Of a DNA stretch of 64,000 bases, positions 55,301 through 64,000 are shown one piece after another; positions within the stretch are counted from its first letter, which is position 1, and each line of letters starts with the position of its first letter. The translations under genes were made by a program, and so were the position numbers. The notes beneath the pieces are model-generated. The model saw only the letters and a program-made list of their open reading frames with translations. It was not told the DNA's origin and made no database searches. Source of the DNA: Nitrosomonas aestuarii (GTDB lineage Bacteria > Pseudomonadota > Gammaproteobacteria > Burkholderiales > Nitrosomonadaceae). The DNA lies in NCBI RefSeq assembly GCF_003046585.1, contig NZ_QAAE01000007.1:1-64000 (forward strand), given 5' to 3'.

Positions 55301-57388
55301 ATGAGCAATCGAAAAATTCTGGTGACTTCAGCACTACCCTACGCGAATGGCAGTATACATTTGGGTCATCTTGTGGAGTATATCCAAACGGACATCTGGG
55401 TGCGTTTCCAGAAAATGCGCGGCCATAACATTTATTATGTATGTGCGGATGATACGCATGGTACACCAATCATGCTGCGCGCCGAGAAAGAGGGTATTAC
55501 GCCAGAAGCATTGATCGCCAGAGTGCATGACGAACACTACAATGATTTTTCTGGTTTTCATATTCATTTTGACAATTATTACAGCACACATTCGGACGAG
55601 ACCCGGCATTATTCTGAAGATATTTACCGTAAGTTAAAGACGGCTGGACTGATCAAAGTGCGCGCCATAGAACAGCTTTATGATCCCGAAAAGAAGATGT
55701 TCCTGCCGGATCGGTATGTTAAAGGCGAATGCCCTAAATGTGCTGCAAAGGATCAGTATGGCGATGCTTGTGAAGTATGTGGTGCAGCCTATGCACCGAC
55801 TGATTTGAAGAATCCGTATTCATCGGTGTCGGGTGCAGTCCCAGTCAAAAAATCTTCCGAGCATTACTTTTTTAATCTCTCAGATTATCGTTGTGTTGAT
55901 TTTCTGCGGCGCTGGACGCGCGAAGCCAGTCACCTGCAGCCGGAAGCCGCGAATAAAATGCACGAATGGCTTGGAGAAACGGGTGAAAACAAGTTGTCAG
56001 ACTGGGATATTTCACGTGATGCGCCTTATTTTGGTTTTGAAATACCGGATGCGCCTGGCAAATATTTCTATGTCTGGCTGGATGCGCCGATTGGCTATAT
56101 GGGTAGTTTCAAACACCTTTGCACACGTGAAGATATTGATTTTGATGCATACTGGCATAAAAATACCGAAACCGAGCTCTATCATTTTATCGGTAAGGAC
56201 ATTTTGTATTTTCATGCGTTGTTCTGGCCCGCAATGCTAGAGAATGCTGGCTACCGTACGCCCACTCAAATTTTTGCGCATGGATTTCTGACCGTTAACG
56301 GTGAGAAAATGAGTAAGTCCCGCGGAACCTTTATTACGGCTGAGAGCTATTTAAAAAAAGGACTCAATCCGGAGTGGCTGCGTTATTATTACGCAGCGAA
56401 ACTCAACGGAACCATGGAAGATATCGATTTGAATCTGGATGATTTTGTTGCAAGAGTGAATTCCGATCTGGTAGGTAAGTTTGTCAATATCGCCAGCCGG
56501 TGCGCTGGATTTATCACCAAGCGTTTTGACGGAAAACTGGTTGATGGCGATGATTATCAGGTCCTGCGAGGGATAGTTGATGAGCGGTTTGCAAACTGGC
56601 GGCCGGATGCGATCGAAAAAGCGTTTGAAGAACGGGATTTTTCACTGGCTGTGCGCCAGATTATGAAATTTGCAGATGAAGCAAATGAAATGATTCATGA
56701 AATGGCGCCATGGGAAATTGCCAGGGACGCCAATAGAAATAAGGAATTACAGGGTATTTCCAGTCTGGGCATACAACTTTTTTATTTGCTTGCGCGTTAT
56801 TTGAAACCGATTCTTCCGGATACCATCTACCAGGTAGAAAAATTTTTAAATTGTGATGTGTTGACATGGCCACAGCTTGCAGCCGGTGCACCGGTATCAC
56901 AGTTGCTGCTGCCGGCTGGACATGCTATCAATGCGTATCAGCATTTATTGACACGTATTGATAGTCGGCAAATTGAGGCATTAATAGCCGCAAATAAGCA
57001 AAGCCTCTCACCGGAACAGGCTGGAGCGACCCAACAACAAGCGACTGTTGCACCAATTGCTGAAACCATTACGATAGACGATTTCAGTAAAATCGATTTG
57101 CGTGTGGCAAAAATTATTCAGGCTGAACATGTTGCAGGCGCGGAAAAATTATTGAAACTGACTCTGGATATTGGCAGTGAACAACGCATCGTTTTTGCCG
57201 GGATTAAATCGGCTTATAACCCGGAACAGTTAATAGGGCGTTTGACAGTTATGGTGGCCAATCTGGCACCGCGAAAAATGAAATTTGGCTTGTCGGAGGG
57301 CATGGTGCTCGCGGCTGGTAGTGGCGGGAAAGAATTATTTATTCTTAACCCCGATAGCGGTGCAAAGCCCGGTATGAAAGTGAAATAG
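55301..57388 (+). CDS. metG: Methionyl-tRNA synthetase
   Basis: MetG charges tRNA-Met. The catalytic core has [15 protein letters not shown] (HIGH motif as HLGH), a zinc-binding knuckle with four Cys (CPKC and CEVC), and KMSKSRG. A C-terminal tRNA-binding domain (about 590-695, [18 protein letters not shown]) is fused, as in most longer bacterial forms. I start at ATG 55301 ([11 protein letters not shown]); ATG 55286 is in frame and would add five residues. Confidence 0.96.
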   Translation: MSNRKILVTSALPYANGSIHLGHLVEYIQTDIWVRFQKMRGHNIYYVCADDTHGTPIMLRAEKEGITPEALIARVHDEHYNDFSGFHIHFDNYYSTHSDETRHYSEDIYRKLKTAGLIKVRAIEQLYDPEKKMFLPDRYVKGECPKCAAKDQYGDACEVCGAAYAPTDLKNPYSSVSGAVPVKKSSEHYFFNLSDYRCVDFLRRWTREASHLQPEAANKMHEWLGETGENKLSDWDISRDAPYFGFEIPDAPGKYFYVWLDAPIGYMGSFKHLCTREDIDFDAYWHKNTETELYHFIGKDILYFHALFWPAMLENAGYRTPTQIFAHGFLTVNGEKMSKSRGTFITAESYLKKGLNPEWLRYYYAAKLNGTMEDIDLNLDDFVARVNSDLVGKFVNIASRCAGFITKRFDGKLVDGDDYQVLRGIVDERFANWRPDAIEKAFEERDFSLAVRQIMKFADEANEMIHEMAPWEIARDANRNKELQGISSLGIQLFYLLARYLKPILPDTIYQVEKFLNCDVLTWPQLAAGAPVSQLLLPAGHAINAYQHLLTRIDSRQIEALIAANKQSLSPEQAGATQQQATVAPIAETITIDDFSKIDLRVAKIIQAEHVAGAEKLLKLTLDIGSEQRIVFAGIKSAYNPEQLIGRLTVMVANLAPRKMKFGLSEGMVLAAGSGGKELFILNPDSGAKPGMKVK

Positions 57389-57422
57389 AATTCTTGTTCG
57401 AGTCACCGAAGATACCTTAGTC

Positions 57423-57800
57423 ATGGAACAGCTTGCCGCGTTGATCAAGCAACTGGAATTGAGACTGCTGCATACTGATATGTGCGTTAACCCGTCTGTG
57501 GCAGATGCACTGCTCTCAGAAAGATTTGAGGAAATTGGAAATGACGGCCGGGTGCACTCGAGACAGGCGGTAATTGAATGGTTGCTGCATAAAGACGTAC
57601 AGCAAAAATGGTCGCTGGAGGACTTTAGGGTCAAAATGTTGTCAAATGATGTAATTCTTGCGGTTTATCGTGCGGAGAAAATAAATTTATCACCGGAAAT
57701 AAACTCAAAAACCAACAAAGGGTCGTTGAGAAGTTCGATCTGGCAACGCCATGGCGATAGCTGGAAAATGGTCTTTCATCAAGCAACCAAACAGCAATAA
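57423..57800 (+). CDS. DUF4440 (NTF2-like) protein
   Basis: A 125-residue cone-fold protein of the SnoaL/NTF2-like DUF4440 family. The pattern LLSERFEEIGNDGRVHSRQAVIEWL and SIWQRHGDSWKMVFHQAT is typical. No catalytic residues are conserved enough to suggest a reaction. It lies 34 bp after metG and 37 bp before yggS on the same strand. Confidence 0.8.
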   Translation: MEQLAALIKQLELRLLHTDMCVNPSVADALLSERFEEIGNDGRVHSRQAVIEWLLHKDVQQKWSLEDFRVKMLSNDVILAVYRAEKINLSPEINSKTNKGSLRSSIWQRHGDSWKMVFHQATKQQ

Positions 57801-57837
57801 GAAAGCATAAAATTAGAGAAAATTTTTGGAGAAAATA

Positions 57838-58590
57838 TTGGAAGCAGCAACAGTAGAAGAACAACTGAACGAAATCAAAAATAATCTGGCAACTGTTCAG
57901 CAGCGTATCGTCGATGCCTGTATCAAGGTCGGACGCGAACCGTCAAGTGTGCGTCTGCTTCCAGTAACTAAGACTGTTTCTGCGGAAAGATTGCGCATTG
58001 CATACACCGCAGGCTGTCATGAGATGGGCGAAAACAAGGTGCAGGAAGCACGCGAAAAATCGGAAGTGCTTGGTGATCTCAATATTCAATGGTCAATTAT
58101 TGGCCATTTGCAGACCAACAAAGTCAAGTATATAACCCGTTTTGCGCATGAGTTTCAGGCACTCGACAGCCTTAAAGTTGCAGCCGAGCTGGATAAACGT
58201 CTGCAGGCGGCAGGGCGCGGCATGGATGTGTATGTACAGGTTAACAGTTCGGGAGAAGCCAGCAAATTCGGGTTGCCGCCGGAAGCAGTTGAAGATTTTG
58301 TCAAACAATTACCGAACTACTCGTCATTGCAAGTCAAAGGACTTATGACATTGGCTATTTTCTCAACCGACCTGGATCGCGTACGTGCATGTTTTGTCAG
58401 AATGCGTGATCTAAGAGACCGGCTGCGCCAGAATGCGCCTGCAGGTTTGTCTTTTGAAGAGTTGTCCATGGGTATGTCTGGAGACTACGAACTGGCGATC
58501 GAAGAGGGTGCTACTGTTGTCCGTGTCGGTCAGGCTATTTTTGGCAAAAGACCATTGCCTGATAGTCATTATTGGCCCGGTTTCGGATAA
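57838..58590 (+). CDS. yggS: YggS-family PLP homeostasis protein
   Basis: A 250-residue alanine-racemase-like TIM barrel that binds pyridoxal phosphate and helps control its free level. The PLP-lysine motif is LLPVTKTVS, followed by MGENKVQEAREK, QWSIIGHLQTNKVKY, and LSMGMSGDYELAIEEGATVVRVG. I place the start at TTG 57838, with GGAG six bases upstream. An upstream TTG (57826) is weaker. Fusion or pilus genes sometimes flanking yggS are absent. Confidence 0.9.
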   Translation: MEAATVEEQLNEIKNNLATVQQRIVDACIKVGREPSSVRLLPVTKTVSAERLRIAYTAGCHEMGENKVQEAREKSEVLGDLNIQWSIIGHLQTNKVKYITRFAHEFQALDSLKVAAELDKRLQAAGRGMDVYVQVNSSGEASKFGLPPEAVEDFVKQLPNYSSLQVKGLMTLAIFSTDLDRVRACFVRMRDLRDRLRQNAPAGLSFEELSMGMSGDYELAIEEGATVVRVGQAIFGKRPLPDSHYWPGFG

Positions 58591-58743
58591 ATTTATATAG
58601 CGCTTGCAATTTCGGCGTTAAAAACTGATTTTAAATACTCATCCGCGATGTGTAAACGCCGCGTTTAAACCAGTTCTTGCCTTGAACATGTTGCGCTCAT
58701 GACGAAATTTATGTCCTGAAAATGATATACGACTAAATAAACG

Positions 58744-59112
58744 TTACAAAATAATCGCTGCAGCGACCTGGCGGTCTTCTTCAACCAGAATATTATAGGT
58801 GCGGCAGGCCGCCTGTGTATCCATGACTTCAAAGCCGATGCCAGATTGTATGATTTTAGCCATCAGGCCATAATCGGGAAAATTGATTTGCTCACCGGTT
58901 CCCAGCAGAATGATTTCAGGCTTGTGCGGCAAAATGCAATCGAAATGCTCGACGCTTAATTGTGCAACCGACTCAACTGGCCATTCATCCATGATCTGAT
59001 CAGGTAACACAATCAGATTGTTTTCATGGCGTACTTTGTTAATCATGACATAACCGTCACCATAGCCCGAGAAAATATTCTGTTGACCGAAGTTTGCGAG
59101 ATGTAATTTCAA
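58744..59112 (-). CDS. Mth938-like (DUF498/COG1504) protein
   Basis: A 122-residue protein of the Mth938/AAMDC family. Markers are YGDGYVMINKVRHENNLIVLP, LPHKPEIILLGTGEQINFP and the C-terminal YNILVEEDRQVAAAIIL. In proteobacteria its role is not established; some members are linked to respiratory complex I assembly. It stands alone between yggS and the BepA-like gene. Confidence 0.85.
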   Translation of the reverse strand: MKLHLANFGQQNIFSGYGDGYVMINKVRHENNLIVLPDQIMDEWPVESVAQLSVEHFDCILPHKPEIILLGTGEQINFPDYGLMAKIIQSGIGFEVMDTQAACRTYNILVEEDRQVAAAIIL

Positions 59113-59272
59113 AGAATGCTCCTGTTGTCTGATGAATGATTGTTCGTCTGCAAAGATAAATTATTTCTTGATAAGCTTGATTATTATTGCCCAGTATAAC
59201 AAGAAAAACAGCTCAATTTTTTGATGAAGCTTTAACAGGCTGTTGTTTTTCACAGTTAAGAATCGTCGAACG

Positions 59273-60784
59273 CTATTCTTCTTTTTCTTCTTCCATAAAT
59301 TTCTGCAATTGATGCAGACGCGCTTCAACGGTTGATAACTGGTAGAAATCTCCGTTGTCATGCTTGAGCGCAATCAGCAACTGCTCAATGGCGGCATCAT
59401 AATAACCCTGCAGAATGTATACTTCAGCCTGAGCACGGTGTTTTAGCATCAACTTGTCCTGAAGACTATAGGTACGGGCCTGTAACTGATATAACTGGAT
59501 ATCGTTTGAGTGAATCCGTAATTCCCGGTTGATAAGTTCCAGAGCCGTCTCAATCTGGTTATTTTGCAGCAGGGCATTGGCATAACCATGGATGAGCGCT
59601 TTGTGTTGCGGGTAGATTCTGAGTGCCGTACGGTAGATGTTGAGCGCATCGGCGGTTTCTCCATTGGCGAGTTTGACTGCGGCTGCAAGTGTTTCGACCA
59701 TGGCGCCTGCCTGCAGGCTTTTTTGCTCGACTTGGATTGTTTTGCCAAGCTGGTGGTCTTTAAGAATCAAACCTGATTTGCCATCATTCTGAATCAGGGT
59801 GTACAAACGTGCCAGTTCGTCATTTGCCAGTCTGTTTCTCTTGTCACGCAACAGAGCATGTATGTAACCATAACGTTCGATAGCTTCATTGGTATAACGT
59901 TTGTCTTCCAGACGTGCTTTGAATTGACTGACGGCGTCACTGGATTTGCCTTGTAATGCACGCAGTTTTGCGCGCACCAGCAAAAAATCGGTACTGTCAG
60001 GTACTTGCCGGTAAGCCATTTCATGCGTGCGGTTCTGAATGTCTGCAATCCGTTCAAAAGTGAGGGGATGGGTGCGTAGATATGAGGGTGCGCCATTTTC
60101 ATAAAAACGGCTGGCTTTTTGCAGGCGTTCAAAAAATGCTGACATACCTTGCGGATCAAAGCCGGCATCTACTAGAATATTCAGGCCGACACGGTCTGCT
60201 TCCTTCTCATGTTTGCGGGTAAAATTCAGTTGTGATTGAATTGCGCTGGCCTGAGTGGCAGTAATTACAGCTTGACCAACCTGCGGATTTGAACGGGAAG
60301 CAAGAATGGCCACGGCCAGGGCTGCCAATGAGGTAATCATGCTGTATTTTTGTCCAGAGATCATGCGTGCAAGGTGTTTTTGCGTAACATGCGCGATTTC
60401 ATGCGCCATGACACCGGCAAGCTCGGATTCACTCTGGGCGGCAATGATCAAACCGCTGTTAAACCCCATGAAACCACCCGGTAGTGCGAATGCGTTGATG
60501 CTGGAATCCTGCAGTGCAAAAAACTCGAATGACTGTCCCGGACGAGCCTCGCTGGAGCTGGATATCAGTTTATGTCCCAGGCTATTGAGATAACTGTTAA
60601 TTTCAGGATCATCCAGATAACTCGGGTCAGCACGAATCTGACGCATGATCTGTAATCCGATCTGTCGTTCTTCACGCGGTGTAATAGTTGCTTGAGAAAC
60701 ATCCCCAAGATCCGGCAGTTCATGCGCAAGCATATTGGCAGGAAACAGTAGCGACAACGTGATAATAAAAAAGATAAATCTCAT
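59273..60784 (-). CDS. bepA: BepA-like periplasmic M48 metalloprotease with TPR domain
   Basis: A 503-residue precursor with a signal peptide (about 1-20). The M48 zinc protease domain holds HEIAH (128-132), a third ligand Glu in HEKEADRVG (about 193), and the start QIGLQIMRQIRADP. From about 290 to the end, helical TPR repeats form the substrate-binding half, as in E. coli BepA. The protein degrades or assists misassembled outer-membrane proteins. The C-terminus is acidic and unusual (EEEKEE). Confidence 0.9.
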   Translation of the reverse strand: MRFIFFIITLSLLFPANMLAHELPDLGDVSQATITPREERQIGLQIMRQIRADPSYLDDPEINSYLNSLGHKLISSSSEARPGQSFEFFALQDSSINAFALPGGFMGFNSGLIIAAQSESELAGVMAHEIAHVTQKHLARMISGQKYSMITSLAALAVAILASRSNPQVGQAVITATQASAIQSQLNFTRKHEKEADRVGLNILVDAGFDPQGMSAFFERLQKASRFYENGAPSYLRTHPLTFERIADIQNRTHEMAYRQVPDSTDFLLVRAKLRALQGKSSDAVSQFKARLEDKRYTNEAIERYGYIHALLRDKRNRLANDELARLYTLIQNDGKSGLILKDHQLGKTIQVEQKSLQAGAMVETLAAAVKLANGETADALNIYRTALRIYPQHKALIHGYANALLQNNQIETALELINRELRIHSNDIQLYQLQARTYSLQDKLMLKHRAQAEVYILQGYYDAAIEQLLIALKHDNGDFYQLSTVEARLHQLQKFMEEEKEE

Positions 60785-60972
60785 GTCGATATGATAACTG
60801 TTTCTGATCCAAGTTCCATTTCAAGATGGTTTGTCAGGTCCATATTTTGTGGGGATAACGGTCGCATATTCCCCGATAAAAATGGTTGACTTGATAAATA
60901 GTCCGTGTGGATTTAAGAAACGGTATCGTCAGTTCTGGATATTATTTTCCGAGTCTGTATTTGACACACATT

Positions 60973-61962
60973 TCAGTGGCAGTAACCGTTGTCCTGATAC
61001 CACTTAACCGCATCTTCGAGGGCTTGTCTGGCAGGGCGATATTGATAACCCAGTTCGCGTATGGCCTTGTCGCTGGTAAAGTACATGAGTTTTTGCGCCA
61101 TGCGAATGCTGTCCAGTGTTGCACGTGGTTCTTTGTGCGTTACAGTAGCGATTTTTTCCATTGTCCATGCAATTGGCAGCATTAGATTAATGGGCAGGTT
61201 GATGCGTTTTTTTCGCTGACCAGTAATATCATCGAGAGTGTCCAGTATCTCCAGAAGCGTCATATTGTCGCCACCAAGAATATAGCGTTCACCGATCTTT
61301 CCATGTTGACAGGCCAGCCAGTGACCATAGGCAATATCATCTACATGTGCCACATTCAAGCCGGTATTGACATAAGCCGGCATCTTGTTACTCAGGGTGT
61401 CCAGCACGATACGACCAGTTGGCGTGGGCCTGATGTCGCGGGGTCCGATCGGGGCTGATGGGTTAACGACTACCAGCGGCAATTGGTGTTGATTCATCAG
61501 ATCCATGACAGTTTGTTCTGCAATATACTTTGACCGCTTGTAATGGCCATGAATGCTTTGCAGACTGGAAGGCGTTTCTTCGTTGGCGGGTGTTCCATCT
61601 GGAATCAGGCCCAGGGTTGCGACACTGCTGGTATAGATAATTCGTTTTAATCCTGCATTGGCAGCTGCGATTATCAAGGCTTTCGTACCGTGCACATTAA
61701 TGTCGTACATGGTTTGCGGATCGGGTATCCATAAACGATAATCCGCTGCAACGTGGAAGAGATAGTCACAACCATTGACTGCATTTTCAAGCGACTGATG
61801 ATCAAGCAAGTCACCTATTACAACATCAACCGGAAGATTTTCAATATTGCGGCGGTCGCTATTTGCTCTGACTAATAGCCGCACATCGTGTCCTGCGTTG
61901 AGTAAACAGTGCATAACCGCCGAACCGAGAAAACCCGTCGCACCAGTAACTAGTGATTTCAT
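60973..61962 (-). CDS. hpnA: Hopanoid-associated sugar epimerase HpnA
   Basis: A 329-residue extended short-chain dehydrogenase. It opens LVTGATGFLGSAV (nucleotide-binding), has VFHVAADYRLW-type HpnA sequence (DYLFHVAADYRLWIPDP), and the catalytic area IYTSSVATLG with Tyr/Lys in GHYKRSK. HpnA makes the sugar group of hopanoid side chains. It lies 64 bp downstream of the squalene-synthase-type gene on the same strand. Confidence 0.9.
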   Translation of the reverse strand: MKSLVTGATGFLGSAVMHCLLNAGHDVRLLVRANSDRRNIENLPVDVVIGDLLDHQSLENAVNGCDYLFHVAADYRLWIPDPQTMYDINVHGTKALIIAAANAGLKRIIYTSSVATLGLIPDGTPANEETPSSLQSIHGHYKRSKYIAEQTVMDLMNQHQLPLVVVNPSAPIGPRDIRPTPTGRIVLDTLSNKMPAYVNTGLNVAHVDDIAYGHWLACQHGKIGERYILGGDNMTLLEILDTLDDITGQRKKRINLPINLMLPIAWTMEKIATVTHKEPRATLDSIRMAQKLMYFTSDKAIRELGYQYRPARQALEDAVKWYQDNGYCH

Positions 61963-62026
61963 ATAAGGATCGCTCTATTTGTTTTGTACATTAATAAACA
62001 TGTAAAAAATTATATTTTTCCCGAAT

Positions 62027-63085
62027 TCATTTTTTTAATAATAATTCATCCGATATTTCAGTTTCTGGAAGATTTCGCGAAGTCATTTTGAAAAGTTGCG
62101 TCAATGCCCAATTGCTGGTGGCGAAAATACTGGTTGTCAAGATTGTTGCTTTAACGGTGCGTCGTGTGATCTTAACCTGTTTTCCGTCATTAAAGTCGCG
62201 GTGATGGTTTATTTTGTTCAAAGTTAAAATGGCCATACCCAGCGCCCACAGACAAAATTTGCGGATGCCTTTTTCATGGGGTGGAATCATGCAGGTATAC
62301 GTTAATGCGTTATGCAAATGTTTCCTGGCTACGCCGATCAGATCTGACAGGCCATCCTGGAAGCGGATATCGGAATGATCAGGATGCAGGTCTCTCAGAA
62401 TGAATCCTTTTTCAAGAAAAATATCCTGTGGCAGCCAGCAGGCGCCTCGCCTGCGATCATCCCAGATATCCTTGAGAATATTAGTCATTTGTAAACCCTG
62501 GCCAAATGAGACAGACAGTTTCATCAATTCGGATTTATGGCGATTGATCTCGGATGAATAATCACAAAAAAGTTCTGTCAGCATTTCACCGACAACACCT
62601 GCAACATAGTAGCAATATAAATTCATCGCGGGCAGGTCTTTCAAGCCATCGAGCGTTTCAGTGTCCTGATAATCGGCCATACCGCGGCTCATTATCCGCA
62701 CACAACGCTCCAATGCGTTACGTTGGGCTGAGTTAAAGCTATGTGTCACGCGAATAACGGCGGGTGTGTTTTTGATTAAATCATGTTCTGCCGGGATGGT
62801 ATGATCTGAAAGCAGCGGATAGAGCTCATCAACAAATTTTTCTGCCGCGATACGGCCGCATACAACTTCGGAAAACATATCGGATAACTGGCGTGTTTGC
62901 GCTGAAGAAAGCGCATTATCATCTTCAATGGTGTCGGTAATCCGGCATAATAAATACGCATTACCAATAACCTGTCGAAGTGCTTCGGGCAGTTGAGGAA
63001 TTGTCAGCGCAAATGTGCGTGATACGTCTTTTAAAATATCATTCTGATACCGGGCTTCATCAAAATTTTGCGATTGACTGATCAT
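62027..63085 (-). CDS. Squalene-synthase-type prenyl transferase
   Basis: A 352-residue trans-isoprenyl head-to-head enzyme. The first acidic motif is DTIEDD (51-56), the second is DIWDDRRRG (about 203-211), with YCYYVAGVVGEMLT and SFGQGLQMTNILKDI between. The N-terminal DVSRTFALTIPQLP and the length, longer than HpnC/HpnD (about 280-290), suit a full squalene synthase that turns farnesyl diphosphate into squalene in one protein. With hpnA next door the product probably feeds hopanoid synthesis. Phytoene synthase is less likely. Confidence 0.88.
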   Translation of the reverse strand: MISQSQNFDEARYQNDILKDVSRTFALTIPQLPEALRQVIGNAYLLCRITDTIEDDNALSSAQTRQLSDMFSEVVCGRIAAEKFVDELYPLLSDHTIPAEHDLIKNTPAVIRVTHSFNSAQRNALERCVRIMSRGMADYQDTETLDGLKDLPAMNLYCYYVAGVVGEMLTELFCDYSSEINRHKSELMKLSVSFGQGLQMTNILKDIWDDRRRGACWLPQDIFLEKGFILRDLHPDHSDIRFQDGLSDLIGVARKHLHNALTYTCMIPPHEKGIRKFCLWALGMAILTLNKINHHRDFNDGKQVKITRRTVKATILTTSIFATSNWALTQLFKMTSRNLPETEISDELLLKK

Positions 63086-63321
63086 GGTAAATTTGTTGAG
63101 CAGGAAGCGAATATATTACTACAACACAAGCCTGTACATCGAGACAGATTATGCGGTTTTTGAAATGTTGTTACAGTTATGATTTTGATGTTAGAAGCTG
63201 GCTGAAAATGATTATTTATCAGGTATAAATGCCGTCTTGTTGCATGTTTTTTCCGGGAATTTGCCGTGTTCATCGCGAATGTGGACAATTTATCAAGAAG
63301 CAGCCAAATGTAGCAAAACAT

Positions 63322-64000
63322 TTACGCGGGCAGGATCGTCTCTGATGCAGTCAGTTGATCAATCGTTTCACGCGCCCTGATCAAGTGAACCATGTCGCCG
63401 TCAACCATGACTTCGGCTGCACGCGGTCGCGTATTGTAGTTTGAACTCATACTTGTTCCATAAGCGCCTGCGGACATGACTGCGAGCAGGTCGGCTGCTT
63501 CCAGACTGAATTTACGGTCATGTCCGAGAAAATCGCCTGTTTCACAGACCGGGCCGACAACCTGATAATTGCATAAGTCGCCGTTTCTTTTTAAGACAGG
63601 TAAAATTTCATGATAAGCATTGTACAGGGAAGGGCGCATCAAGTCGTTCATGGCAGCATCGACAATTGCAAAATGACGATCCGGAGTATGTTTGAGATAG
63701 ATCGTCCGGGTAAGCAGCAGCCCTGCATTTCCTACCAGCGAACGGCCTGGTTCAATTAGCAGACGTACTTTGTTCGTTCCCAATGTTTTGCGCAGTGCAT
63801 TGACATAGGTCTGAATGGAAGGGGGTGTTTCGGTCGAATAGCGTATCCCCAATCCCCCGCCGAGATCCAGGTGCGTTATCTGTTGGTTCCCGGATTTCAG
63901 GCGTTGCAAAAGGTTGACTAATTTTTCTCCAGCCTGTGTAAAAGGGGCCAGTTCTGTCAATTGTGAACCGATATGGCAATCCAGACCAGTAAATCGGATA
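63322..64000 (-). CDS. lysA: Diaminopimelate decarboxylase, C-terminal part
   Basis: The frame runs off the right edge, so only about 226 C-terminal residues are visible. It begins GLDCHIGSQLTEL, continues HLDLGGGLGIRY, IEPGRSLVGNAG (phosphate-binding loop of PLP), and PVCETGDFLG with the Cys that contacts substrate from the other subunit, ending YNTRPRAAEVMVDG. LysA converts meso-diaminopimelate to lysine. The PLP lysine lies outside the window. Confidence 0.95.
   Translation of the reverse strand, partial: IRFTGLDCHIGSQLTELAPFTQAGEKLVNLLQRLKSGNQQITHLDLGGGLGIRYSTETPPSIQTYVNALRKTLGTNKVRLLIEPGRSLVGNAGLLLTRTIYLKHTPDRHFAIVDAAMNDLMRPSLYNAYHEILPVLKRNGDLCNYQVVGPVCETGDFLGHDRKFSLEAADLLAVMSAGAYGTSMSSNYNTRPRAAEVMVDGDMVHLIRARETIDQLTASETILPA

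Noticed and set aside
59161-59273. Possible hairpin AACAGC/GCTGTT downstream of the BepA-like gene
   Set aside because: The stem is only six pairs with a loop over 20 bases; not strong enough to call a terminator.
1-64000. CRISPR array or prophage
   Set aside because: No regularly spaced direct repeats, cas genes, or phage structural genes were seen.

Overview
The window looks like a chromosomal piece from a betaproteobacterium, most likely Nitrosomonas or a close relative. This is inferred from gene content, moderate G+C with AT-rich intergenic stretches, and gene order. Pointers are a class I copper nitrite reductase, the Acidithiobacillus/Nitrosomonas-type glutamate-cysteine ligase next to gshB, hopanoid-pathway genes with a long squalene-synthase-type enzyme, a cyclooxygenase/alpha-dioxygenase-like haem peroxidase, and betaproteobacterial neighbourhoods such as dusB-fis-purH-purD, dcd-apbC-metG and pilC-pilD-coaE. 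No amo or hao gene lies in the window, so ammonia oxidation is not shown directly.

Layout. 0-4.7 kb: a truncated exported protein diverges from a PAS/sigma-54 activator, with a perfect TGTGA-N6-TCACA palindrome between them; a YdjM-like membrane hydrolase and a glutamine amidotransferase follow. 4.8-10.8 kb: a DUF2868 membrane protein/DUF3482 GTPase pair, then pilC-pilD-coaE. 11-15.7 kb: RlpA-like lipoprotein, ArgE, EttA, DUF2835 and YnfA. 15.7-20 kb: a two-gene redox operon (alpha-dioxygenase-like peroxidase plus FAD-linked oxidase) with repeated TTGTCA half-sites upstream, then a decayed IS110 transposase. 20-25 kb: alpha/beta hydrolase, thioredoxin-like ferredoxin, APC permease, UbiB and UbiJ. 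25-29.7 kb: a decayed unknown gene, a lipoprotein hydrolase, and DUF3015/DUF4105 exported proteins separated by a nested inverted repeat.

30-35.6 kb is housekeeping on the minus strand: ubiH, dusB-fis (overlapping ATGA), purH and purD. 35.9-40.2 kb is the most accessory-looking block: secreted ankyrin protein, Sel1 lipoprotein, DUF4157 protein with an HEAWH motif and unknown C-terminal tail, an IS-end-like remnant, and a pentameric ligand-gated-channel-like membrane protein. 40.5-44.1 kb holds two glycosyltransferase genes, the second a GT-C/GT2 fusion. 44.1-49.6 kb holds mpl, apt, nirK with a strong terminator, and a Kef-type antiporter.

50-64 kb: gshA-gshB, tRNA-Ser(GGA), a small exported protein, dcd, apbC/mrp, metG, DUF4440, YggS, a Mth938-like protein, BepA-like protease, HpnA, squalene-synthase-type enzyme, and the 3' part of lysA running off the window. 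Themes are quinone biosynthesis (ubiB, ubiJ, ubiH), envelope maintenance (RlpA, Mpl, BepA, hopanoids), thiol/cofactor metabolism, and several poorly characterised exported or membrane modules.
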